Below are positions 8,194 to 16,468 of a DNA stretch of 64,000 nt, in pieces. Position numbers and translations under genes: made by a program. The DNA is from an uncultured Bacteroidia bacterium (GTDB taxonomy: Bacteria; Bacteroidota; Bacteroidia; Bacteroidales; UBA932). A model generated the notes under the pieces. The model searched no databases and was not told the origin of the DNA. It worked only from the letters and a program-made list of their open reading frames with translations. The stretch lies in NCBI GenBank assembly GCA_902785575.1, contig CACZZF010000004.1, forward strand, positions 62,001 to 126,000, written 5' to 3'. Every line of letters starts with the position of its first letter. Within the stretch, counting starts at the first letter, position 1.

Positions 8194-9831
8194 TTAAGAG
8201 TGTTTCTCGAAAGTTGAGAGGTATTTCTCTTTGTTCAGGACTGCGGAGTCAAGAATCTTCTTTTTCAGTCGACTTTTCCTTTTACGGGTGGTCTCGAGGT
8301 TGGGCAGCCCCAGGATCATCATCACGGTAGTGTTGTCAAATCCTGCGAAATAGTAGCTTGCGAGTTTGAACTCATCCTCGGAAAGGTTGGGATAGTCTTG
8401 CCGAAAATGGCCCATTATCCCGTCCAGATCCCGGTCTAGCAATTTTTCGAATCCGGATTGTGCCTTATTATCTGAGCGCAGGTCTCCAAATCTTGTCTCG
8501 AGGCTTTCAAATAACTGTTCTTTAGAGGAATTCTCGTCGTTTGAGTAGCGATAAACCTCTTCGTAAACATCAGCCATGAGGGTAAATTTGGCGGTTTTCT
8601 TCTCGTTTTTCATCTCTTGAATCTGCCGGTTTAGAGAGTCCACCAGGAGGTTCATCTTGTCTTTCTCCTCAAGCTTTGCTTTCTTCTTTATGGTATTAAG
8701 TAATACGCCTGTCAGAATGCTGATCAAGAAGGCGAGAACAACAATTGTTATCAACTTTCGCTGGTTGTTGATCTTAAGTCTTGAGGCAATGTCTTTTTGC
8801 TCAAAAAAGACTCGCTGGGCATTAGCTGCTGATGTAGCGAGCGTCGCCGTCATAGCGGAATCGACCGATTGAGTAGCTGCCCATAAAGCCCTGTGAGCCG
8901 TCGCATAGTCTTTTTCGTGGAGCGCCAGTCTATATCGCCAGTAAACGTCTGAAGAATAGTCGTATTTTCCTTCTTGTTTAATTTGGTGCAAGACTTTCTC
9001 GGCCTCTTCCTCTTTCCCTCCTACTTTTAAGGCATAGGCATATCCATATAAATAATCAATATTATCGATTATCCCCCCATCATTGATTCCGCGAGTATAG
9101 TATTCCAAAGCTTTTGTATCGTCAGAGACTGGTTTTGTGAGGAGATAGTTGGCATAAGAGAGTTCAGCAGTTGCTCTTAACGTAATAGAGATTGAGGTGT
9201 CCGATAATAGATCCTGATAAAGGCTATCTGCTGTTTCCCATTTTTTTAGATTTGACATTTGTTTGGCGGTCTGAGTTTTAGACCAACCTTCAAAGTCTTT
9301 GTTTCCGCTTTCTTTAAAACAAGCGATGGATTTATCAAAAAATTCTGCTGCTTGTAAGAAATCATTCGTGTATCCGTAAGTCCTTCCGATCCTCGTGTAT
9401 AGGATCCCGACAAGCTTCTGATTATCAACTTCTGGTACGTTTTCAACTGCTTTGTAAAAAGACACTATAGCGTTGCTGTAGTCTTCGTTATTGAATTGAG
9501 CGGTGCCCAAGTACATGTAGGCCTTCAGACGGTCTTCTGGGCTTCCGTGCCTGTCGTAATAGTCGACGGCTGGTTCCACGATCCTTGTGTCAGTCGTGAT
9601 GAAGTCGTTCTTGTCGAGGGCTGCGGCGAGAAGAACACTGTATTTGGCTTTGCTGGCTTTGGATTTAAGCGTCAGAGTGTCAATAGATTTAAGTTCAGCA
9701 AGCGCGCTGTCCGGACGGTCGTCAAGATACGAGGCGATGTCATTGAGTCGTGTTAAAGGCATATTCTTTTTCCCTCCGCACGACACAATCGCCAAAACAC
9801 AAAGAATGAAAAGAAGTTTTTTGGTTTCCAT
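8194..9831 (-). CDS. TPR lipoprotein with transmembrane helix and C-terminal HTH-like region
   Basis: The 545-residue protein starts METKKLLFILCVLAIVSCGG, a lipoprotein-like signal with C18. TPR-like helical pairs fill about residues 30-340. A transmembrane helix lies at about 360-380 (ITIVVLAFLISILTGVLL). A coiled coil follows at about 384-415. The C-terminus (about 485-530) resembles a LuxR/sigma-type helix-turn-helix, with DNTTVMMILGLPNLETTRKR. This layout, a periplasmic TPR sensor with a cytoplasmic DNA-binding-like tail, recurs in Bacteroidota regulators. It is divergent from the glycosidase run starting at 9890, about 58 bp away, so it may regulate that run. No target site was identified. 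Confidence 0.8.
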   Translation of the reverse strand: METKKLLFILCVLAIVSCGGKKNMPLTRLNDIASYLDDRPDSALAELKSIDTLTLKSKASKAKYSVLLAAALDKNDFITTDTRIVEPAVDYYDRHGSPEDRLKAYMYLGTAQFNNEDYSNAIVSFYKAVENVPEVDNQKLVGILYTRIGRTYGYTNDFLQAAEFFDKSIACFKESGNKDFEGWSKTQTAKQMSNLKKWETADSLYQDLLSDTSISITLRATAELSYANYLLTKPVSDDTKALEYYTRGINDGGIIDNIDYLYGYAYALKVGGKEEEAEKVLHQIKQEGKYDYSSDVYWRYRLALHEKDYATAHRALWAATQSVDSAMTATLATSAANAQRVFFEQKDIASRLKINNQRKLITIVVLAFLISILTGVLLNTIKKKAKLEEKDKMNLLVDSLNRQIQEMKNEKKTAKFTLMADVYEEVYRYSNDENSSKEQLFESLETRFGDLRSDNKAQSGFEKLLDRDLDGIMGHFRQDYPNLSEDEFKLASYYFAGFDNTTVMMILGLPNLETTRKRKSRLKKKILDSAVLNKEKYLSTFEKHS

Positions 9832-9889
9832 GGCGCGAAGATAGCAAAACAATTCTTTCGAAAATAATGATTATATTCGCAGTAAGGCG

Positions 9890-11233
9890 ATGTTCGTTAT
9901 GAGAAAAATGTACTCAATTTGCGTCCTGCTGGCGGTTGTTTTGGTGGGATGCTCAGAAAAGAAACAGGAAAACAAGGAGGTCTCCATGAGCCTCTCTCCC
10001 GAAAAAGTTGAATGGTTCAAAGACGCCAAGTTCGGGATGTTTATCCATTGGGGATTGTATTCAATCCTTGAAGGGACCTACAACGGCCACACGATGCCTG
10101 ACACCACTTTCCCGCAGGGAAACACATGGTACGCCGAATGGATCAAGCCACGTCTTGAGGTTCCTGATGACTACTACAACGGCCTTATTCATGAGTTCAA
10201 CCCGGTGAGATATGACCCGGACAGTTGGGTCAGAGAAGCCAAGAACGCCGGCATGAAGTACTTGGTAATCACCGCAAAACATCATGACGGCTTCGCTTTG
10301 TGGGATTCCGATGTATCTGATTTTGACATCGCTGCGACACCTTACAAGAAAGACCTGCTCGCCCCTCTTGTGGCCGCTTGCAAGAAATATGGCTTGAAAT
10401 ATGGCTTCTATTATTCTCACTGGCAAGATTGGGAAGATCCCGACGGAGCGATGCCTTACTGGTATCCCTGGCGGCCTGATGAGGATTTCGAGAAATATTG
10501 GCAAAGAAAATCACTTCCGCAGGTTAAGGAACTGATTGAGAAATTCGACCCTGACCTGCTCTGGTTCGACACCTGGGACTGGGAGAATCACATTACACCC
10601 GAACGTAGGGATGAGCTCATCCGATTGGTAAGGAGCCTCAGTGACAAATGCCTTATCAACGGCCGTATTTGCTATACTAATCCGGGTGAGAATATCGATT
10701 TCCTTGAGATGCACGACAATTCTTATCCCAAGGAGATGCTCTCCAAGCCATGGCAGACTCCGGCCACCATGCAGAATTCCTGGGCATATCATGGCAAGGA
10801 TTATAACTGGAAGCCTGCCAACAGGATGCTCCGTTATCTGGTGAACAACACCTCAATGGGAGGCAATTATCTGCTTAACGTCGGTCCAAAGGCGGACGGG
10901 ACACTTCCCGCTCCGGCTATCCGTAGGCTGAGGGAAATGGGTGCGTGGCTGGATGTGAACGGGGAGGCGGTATTCGGGGCTTCTCCCACGAGCTATAAGA
11001 TGCCGGAAGGTATTTACACGACCCAGAAGGAAACCGCGGACGGTAAGAACCTCTATATATTCCTGACGTCACCGGTGGCTTCCGTGACGGTGCCGGCCGT
11101 TTTGTCGGGGAAATGCGAGGTCTTGGAGACCGGGCAGCCGATAGAGATGTCAGTAGTTGAGGGTGAGACAGTTATCAACATTCCCAAGAACCTCTTCAAG
11201 GATGATTCTATAGTGGTTTTGAAATGCCATTAG
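9890..11233 (+). CDS. Alpha-L-fucosidase (GH29), lipoprotein
   Basis: The 447-residue GH29 enzyme has a lipobox VLVGCS with C21. Family stretches include WFKDAKFGMFIHWGLYS near residue 43, YLVITAKHHDGFALWDS, and PDLLWFDTWDW, where D227 is the expected nucleophile. It should release alpha-linked fucose from glycans at the cell surface or in the periplasm. It opens a rightward run of hydrolases. The 3' end overlaps folK by 10 bp. Starts at 9890 or 9899 are both possible. A candidate promoter box TATATTCG lies just upstream. Confidence 0.92.
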   Translation: MFVMRKMYSICVLLAVVLVGCSEKKQENKEVSMSLSPEKVEWFKDAKFGMFIHWGLYSILEGTYNGHTMPDTTFPQGNTWYAEWIKPRLEVPDDYYNGLIHEFNPVRYDPDSWVREAKNAGMKYLVITAKHHDGFALWDSDVSDFDIAATPYKKDLLAPLVAACKKYGLKYGFYYSHWQDWEDPDGAMPYWYPWRPDEDFEKYWQRKSLPQVKELIEKFDPDLLWFDTWDWENHITPERRDELIRLVRSLSDKCLINGRICYTNPGENIDFLEMHDNSYPKEMLSKPWQTPATMQNSWAYHGKDYNWKPANRMLRYLVNNTSMGGNYLLNVGPKADGTLPAPAIRRLREMGAWLDVNGEAVFGASPTSYKMPEGIYTTQKETADGKNLYIFLTSPVASVTVPAVLSGKCEVLETGQPIEMSVVEGETVINIPKNLFKDDSIVVLKCH

Positions 11234-11703
11234 TGAATGTTTATTTCTCTTTGGGGAGTAACCTTGGCGACAGGGAAAAGCACATCTCCGAGGCGCTTCG
11301 CCGGATGGACGAGGCGTTCGGGACACATTATTCCGCTCTTTCCAAAATAATTGAGACTGAGCCGTTTGGTTTCTCCGGAAACGCGTTTCTGAATGCCGCC
11401 GTCTTGTACCGCATTCCCGCCGAAAGCCCTCTCTGGACTCTATATCAGGTGAAAGCCATAGAGAGGGAGATGGGGCGTACGGATCTTCCGGAATATGATG
11501 CCGATGGGAATAGAATTTACCACTCCCGAGTGATAGATATCGACATCTTGTTCTTTGGCAAGGAAATAATTGACATTCCAGAACTTACAATACCTCATAA
11601 AGGAATCGCCGAAAGACCTTTCGTTATGATTCCCTTGCGGGAGATAGCCAAATCCACATTAAAAAGATCATTTCCTGAATATTTCAAGAAATCCACCAAA
11701 TGA
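11224..11703 (+). CDS. folK: 2-amino-4-hydroxy-6-hydroxymethyldihydropteridine diphosphokinase
   Basis: This folate biosynthesis enzyme transfers pyrophosphate from ATP to 6-hydroxymethyl-dihydropterin. It has 159 residues, the usual HPPK length. Motifs are VYFSLGSNLGDREKHI at the N-terminus, RVIDIDILFFG with the metal-binding aspartates, and IPHKGIAERPFVMIPL. It overlaps the upstream fucosidase by 10 bp and the downstream GH106-like gene by 4 bp (ATGA), so it is translationally coupled into a sugar-degradation operon. That is an unusual setting for a housekeeping gene. Confidence 0.95.
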   Translation: MPLVNVYFSLGSNLGDREKHISEALRRMDEAFGTHYSALSKIIETEPFGFSGNAFLNAAVLYRIPAESPLWTLYQVKAIEREMGRTDLPEYDADGNRIYHSRVIDIDILFFGKEIIDIPELTIPHKGIAERPFVMIPLREIAKSTLKRSFPEYFKKSTK

Positions 11704-14700
11704 GCAGAAAACTCGTTACTATTTGCTTTCTATTTGTCGCTGTGACATTAGCGTCGCAGCCGAAAACAACCCAGTATCATAAAGGTTGGCCATCAAAAGA
11801 CGGAGAGATAAACTTAAAGGAGGGTTTTGTCAATCCTCCCAAAGGATATGGAAATGTGCCGTTTTATTGGTGGAGCGGGGACAATCTTGACCCGGACAGG
11901 CTCGCCTGGCAGCTCGAGCTGCTTGCGGATTCCGCGACTGACGGTCTTTGTGTTAGCTACAACCACACTCACCCACGGGTAGATACCTTGATGAATGCCA
12001 ATGGATACGGAGGATACGGAAGAGTCAGCAGCGGAGATCCTTATGTGTTTTCCCCAGAATGGATGAAGCTGTGGGCGGAATATTCGAAGAAATGCGCTGA
12101 ATATGGAATCGGCCTGGGCTTGGACGATTATGTGATGGCCTCTCCCGGAAACGGTTTCAAGGTGGATGAGGCGCTTGCCGATCCTGGAGTCAAAAACCAT
12201 CAGGGGCGTATTCAAAAGAAGCGGATTCCCGCTGGCGAGGCTCTTCCGGATAACGTCTTGAAGACCAAAGAATATAAAGACAGCGTTGACGTCTACTACA
12301 CCACTCCATCTCCGGAACTTCATCCTGATTATGGTAAATTAATGGTTGAGAAGTATTTCCAGCCCTTCGAGGATGCGATGGACGTCCAAGGTCGGGAGGG
12401 GATGAACTATTTCTTCCAAGACGAGCTGATCTACGATTTGAATATGCGTTCCTGGTGCGATGGGATGCGAGAGATATTCCAAAAAGAGAAGGGATATGAT
12501 ATCCTGCCTAATTTGGATGCCCTCTTGGCCACCAGCGATGATGAGATCGATAATGAGGCGGCCAGGATTCGCCTCGATTATGCCGAGGTTTTGACCAAAC
12601 TTGCTGAGGAAAGATATTTCAAGCCGATTTATGACTGGAATGCGGAGCGGGGCTTGATTTATGGTTGCGATAATGAGGGAAGGGGCCTGAATCCAACACA
12701 ATATCTGGACTATTTCAGAGCGATAAGCTGGTTCACGGCTCCCGGAAACGACGCTCCGGCAAGGGGCAGCAGTTTCCGTCAGACAAAGGTCTCCAGCAGT
12801 ATCGCTCACCTTTACGGCCGCCCAAGAACCTGGCTTGAGGCTTTCCATAGCATGGGTTGGGACGCAAATGGAGGTCTGCTCACCAGGCAACTGGACCATC
12901 ATCTGATCGCTGGAGGTAACTTGCTGTGCCTCCATGGGTTATATTACACCACCCATGGTGGTTGGTGGGAGTGGGCTCCACCGAGTTTCCATTTCAGGAT
13001 GCCTTATTGGCCGCACATGAAAGTGTGGCTGAAATATGCCGAGAGAATGTGCTACGTCTTGAGTCAAGGGGAGCATGTTTGCGACATCGCCATCCTCTAT
13101 CCCACCGAGACAATGCAGGCTTATCCTGATGCTAGACCTGATCTGGCTTTCAAAACCGCTCTTAATTTGAGTGACGCTGGTCTTGATTATGATTTCATTG
13201 ATTATCAGTCACTTCAGAGCGCATCTGTTGAGAGTGGCTCTATGTCCATTGCCGGGGAATCTTACAAAGTGCTGATTCTGGCCGACGCAAGGGCTATGCA
13301 TAAGGAGACTGAGGCCAAGGTCGAGGAATTTGTGTTAGCCGGCGGCCTTGTCTTGAAGCTTGTCCCTGTAGAAGAGCCAGCAGATGATGTCACTCGGGGA
13401 AATCTGGCTCAATTGATTAAGGATAAGATAGTTCCGGATTTCTCCACATCTTCCGGAAAGGGCAAGGTTCTGCATCGCAGAGTTGGTCAGAATGATGTCT
13501 ATATGGTGATGGATGTCCCTGATGGTGACCATATGACATTCAGGACTACCGGAAAGGCAGAGTTATGGGACGCTGTCCACGGAACCATCCGTCCTGTACC
13601 TGTCTTAAGCCAGGAAGACGGCCTGACGACAGTGGAATACGCTGGAACAGGAGGCGGCTCAGAACTTCTGGTTTTTTCTCCAGGAAAGCCCGTTAAGCAG
13701 AAATCCAAAAAGGAGAAAACTGTTGAGTTAGAGGTGGTTCCCGTTGAGGGAGAGTGGGATGTGGAGATTATTCCCACGATGGACAACAGGTGGGGAGATT
13801 TCCGTCTACCGAAGAGCGACGGATTCATCGGCGTTGAGGCGAGGGAATTCCGTTGCCATCCTTCCGGAGACCCCTCGAAGGCTATCTCCTCCGTTTACGG
13901 ATATGCCCCTTATATGCTTACCTTGAATATTCCTTCTGATCGGAATATAGACGATGTTCTGGGAAACCTGCCCGAGGCGGGAGATTGGGAAGCCTATCCT
14001 TTCTCATGGCAATACGGAGTGTTCGATAGCCCAGGAAGCCAGGGTTATCATGGTCTGAAGGAGCATGTGGATGACCGTTTCCTGATTCTAGACCAAGGCT
14101 GCCATCAGATATTCCGGGCATTTTTGGATGTTCCTAAAGACGGGTCCTATCGCATTGTCAAGGAGGGTAAGGAACCATACAAAGTATTGATTGACGGGAA
14201 ACCGGTTCCCGGTCAAAAGGTTGTTCTTAATAAGGGAACCCATTGTCTGACAATCGCATACGCTAACACTAAGAAGGTTGGATATAGCCTTGAAGGAATG
14301 AGGGGGTCGACGGTTGACGATAGGGAGAGGAGCATGGTTATGCTTTATCCTGAAGGGTTCTCCGGTCCTGTTCCCCATGGAATGCATGACTATATCGTCG
14401 CCTCCAGTTGGTATGGGACGGATTATGTTCCTTTCGTGTGCCCTGAAACAAGCGAATGGACTATGAGCTTCGAGACCGCTCCAGGCACCAGAAGTATGTC
14501 CTTTGAGACTTCGGGAAAAATTCTTGAGATTAGCGTCGGAGGTCAGAAGGTCGATTTCAAAGAAACCGGAACCGGGAAATATGTCGCCGACAATCTTCCG
14601 GTGAATTCTGGAGTTACGACAGTTACTGTCAAGGCGTTACCAGATATACACAGCCCAGGAGCGGCATTCTTCAAGGAACCTGTAAAGCTTGATTGCGAGG

Positions 14701-15053
14701 GTGGTCGTCTCGCTCCCGGAGATTGGACAAACGCTGGAGCGATGAGATTCTATTCCGGAGGAGTGAAGTACAGTAAGGAGATCAATGTAAAGGCAAAAGG
14801 AAAGCATGTGGAGTTGGATCTTGGCGATGTGGACGCCACTTGCGAGGTAAGCGTTGGCGGAAAACATGTGGATGTTCTGCTGAGTCCTCCTTATAAATTG
14901 GATGTCACCGACTTCGTTAAAAAGGGCCAGAACAAGGTTGAAGTCCTTGTGTATAGTTCCCTGTCCAATCATTACCAGACTATTCCTTCGCCATACAAAG
15001 GGACCCCTAGAGCCGGGTTGATAGGTCCGGTGAGAATGATTATGGAAAAATGA
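11700..15053 (+). CDS. GH106-like alpha-L-rhamnosidase family protein
   Basis: The 1117-residue protein has an N-terminal signal peptide (LVTICFLFVAVTLAS). The long catalytic region contains VPFYWWSGDNLDPDRLAWQL, YGIGLGLDDYVMASPG and FQDELIYDL, consistent with the GH106-like large rhamnosidases. A C-terminal jelly-roll carbohydrate-binding-like domain follows (about 985-1117), with VELDLGDVDATCEVSVGG and the ending PRAGLIGPVRMI. It would remove rhamnose or a similar deoxysugar from complex glycans. Its start overlaps the folK stop by 4 bp. Exact family and substrate remain uncertain because diverged relatives exist. Confidence 0.78.
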   Translation: MSRKLVTICFLFVAVTLASQPKTTQYHKGWPSKDGEINLKEGFVNPPKGYGNVPFYWWSGDNLDPDRLAWQLELLADSATDGLCVSYNHTHPRVDTLMNANGYGGYGRVSSGDPYVFSPEWMKLWAEYSKKCAEYGIGLGLDDYVMASPGNGFKVDEALADPGVKNHQGRIQKKRIPAGEALPDNVLKTKEYKDSVDVYYTTPSPELHPDYGKLMVEKYFQPFEDAMDVQGREGMNYFFQDELIYDLNMRSWCDGMREIFQKEKGYDILPNLDALLATSDDEIDNEAARIRLDYAEVLTKLAEERYFKPIYDWNAERGLIYGCDNEGRGLNPTQYLDYFRAISWFTAPGNDAPARGSSFRQTKVSSSIAHLYGRPRTWLEAFHSMGWDANGGLLTRQLDHHLIAGGNLLCLHGLYYTTHGGWWEWAPPSFHFRMPYWPHMKVWLKYAERMCYVLSQGEHVCDIAILYPTETMQAYPDARPDLAFKTALNLSDAGLDYDFIDYQSLQSASVESGSMSIAGESYKVLILADARAMHKETEAKVEEFVLAGGLVLKLVPVEEPADDVTRGNLAQLIKDKIVPDFSTSSGKGKVLHRRVGQNDVYMVMDVPDGDHMTFRTTGKAELWDAVHGTIRPVPVLSQEDGLTTVEYAGTGGGSELLVFSPGKPVKQKSKKEKTVELEVVPVEGEWDVEIIPTMDNRWGDFRLPKSDGFIGVEAREFRCHPSGDPSKAISSVYGYAPYMLTLNIPSDRNIDDVLGNLPEAGDWEAYPFSWQYGVFDSPGSQGYHGLKEHVDDRFLILDQGCHQIFRAFLDVPKDGSYRIVKEGKEPYKVLIDGKPVPGQKVVLNKGTHCLTIAYANTKKVGYSLEGMRGSTVDDRERSMVMLYPEGFSGPVPHGMHDYIVASSWYGTDYVPFVCPETSEWTMSFETAPGTRSMSFETSGKILEISVGGQKVDFKETGTGKYVADNLPVNSGVTTVTVKALPDIHSPGAAFFKEPVKLDCEGGRLAPGDWTNAGAMRFYSGGVKYSKEINVKAKGKHVELDLGDVDATCEVSVGGKHVDVLLSPPYKLDVTDFVKKGQNKVEVLVYSSLSNHYQTIPSPYKGTPRAGLIGPVRMIMEK

Positions 15054-15075
15054 AATAATTAATATTCAGAGCGAT

Positions 15076-16440
15076 ATGAGAAAGATATGTTTTGTTTTGA
15101 GCGCCCTTATGGTTTTTTCCATGGCTTTCGCGCAACAGCGTGGTGATGTGGTCGACCAGGCTGACGGTTACGAGTGGCCGACAGATCCACAGGTTCTTCA
15201 GAAACTGGACCAGTGGCAAGACTTGAAGTTCGGAGTTTTGATGCACTGGGGAATATATGCCACCCAGGGCATGGTGGAATCTTGGGCCATTTGCAACGAG
15301 GAGTGGATCCGTCGCCCGGAAGGTTCTGTCTATGAGGATTATAAAAAGTGGTATTGGGATCTTTCCAAGGAGTTCAACCCTGTGGATTTCAATCCCGACC
15401 AGTGGGCTGACGTGTTCAGTAAGGCCGGTATGAAATACATGATATTCACGACAAAGCATCATGACGGCTTCTGTATGTTCGATTCGGATTATACCGATTT
15501 CAGCATCGCGAACGGGCCGTTCGCCAATAATCCCAAAAAGGATGTGGCAAAATATGTCTTTGACGCGTTCAGGGCTAAGGATTTCATGATTGGAGCGTAT
15601 TTCTCAAAGCCTGACTGGCATCACCACGGGTTCTGGAATCCGTATTACGCCACCCCCAACCGTCGGCCGAATTACAATAAAGAGACACATCCGGATTGGT
15701 GGAAGAGCTATGTCGACTTTACCAAGAACCAGCTTACGGAGCTGACGACTGGAAAATACGGGAAAATCGACATTCTTTGGCTTGACGGAGGATGGATGAC
15801 AGGAGACGAAGTGGGTCTGAATGAGGTACTTCCGAAATCGAGGGCATATAGTCCGGGAATGTTGTGCGTCGACCGTACAATCCAAGGACCCAACGAGAAT
15901 TACCAGACTCCCGAGCAGAGCGTTCCGGATCATCAGATCAACCATCCTTGGGAGTCCTGCATAACCTTGACACATAGCTGGGGTTGGGCTCCGAATGTTA
16001 CCTTCAAGAGCTCCCGCAAAGTTATCGGGATGCTTGCCGAGATCACCGCGAAGGGTGGAAGCCTTGTGTTAGGCGTAGGTCCTACTCCCCAGGGTTTGAT
16101 CGAGGACAGGGCCATTCCTATTCTTGAGGAGATCGGAGAATGGCTTGGACGCTGCGGAGAGGCGATATATTCAACCCGCATCACCAAGGATTACAACGAT
16201 GGCGACATCTGGTTCAACGCCTCCAAAGACGGGCAGACGCTTTATGCCATCTATGCCCTGAAAGATGACGAGCAGCTTCCTTCGACCCTATCCTGGTCCG
16301 GCAACCTTCCCAAGGGCGGGAAAGTAACTGTCTTGAACAACGGCAAAAAGGTGAAAGCCACAGTCAAGGACGATCAAGTCACACTTAAGCTCCCCAAAGG
16401 CTTGAAGCAGGAGCCGGTTGCGCTTAAATTTTCCTTATAA
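15076..16440 (+). CDS. Alpha-L-fucosidase (GH29), secreted
   Basis: The 454-residue GH29 paralogue has a cleavable signal peptide ending near SMAFAQ (residue 20) rather than a lipobox. Motifs are WQDLKFGVLMHWGIYA, FTTKHHDGFCMFDSDYTDF and IDILWLDGGW, with D237 as the likely nucleophile. The WAICNEEW segment and the H-rich PDWHHHGFWNPYY differ from the first GH29 in this window. The two enzymes probably differ in linkage or aglycone preference. It lies 22 bp behind the GH106-like gene. Confidence 0.9.
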   Translation: MRKICFVLSALMVFSMAFAQQRGDVVDQADGYEWPTDPQVLQKLDQWQDLKFGVLMHWGIYATQGMVESWAICNEEWIRRPEGSVYEDYKKWYWDLSKEFNPVDFNPDQWADVFSKAGMKYMIFTTKHHDGFCMFDSDYTDFSIANGPFANNPKKDVAKYVFDAFRAKDFMIGAYFSKPDWHHHGFWNPYYATPNRRPNYNKETHPDWWKSYVDFTKNQLTELTTGKYGKIDILWLDGGWMTGDEVGLNEVLPKSRAYSPGMLCVDRTIQGPNENYQTPEQSVPDHQINHPWESCITLTHSWGWAPNVTFKSSRKVIGMLAEITAKGGSLVLGVGPTPQGLIEDRAIPILEEIGEWLGRCGEAIYSTRITKDYNDGDIWFNASKDGQTLYAIYALKDDEQLPSTLSWSGNLPKGGKVTVLNNGKKVKATVKDDQVTLKLPKGLKQEPVALKFSL

Positions 16441-16468
16441 TCAATAGTTTCCAATAGAACGACAAGTC

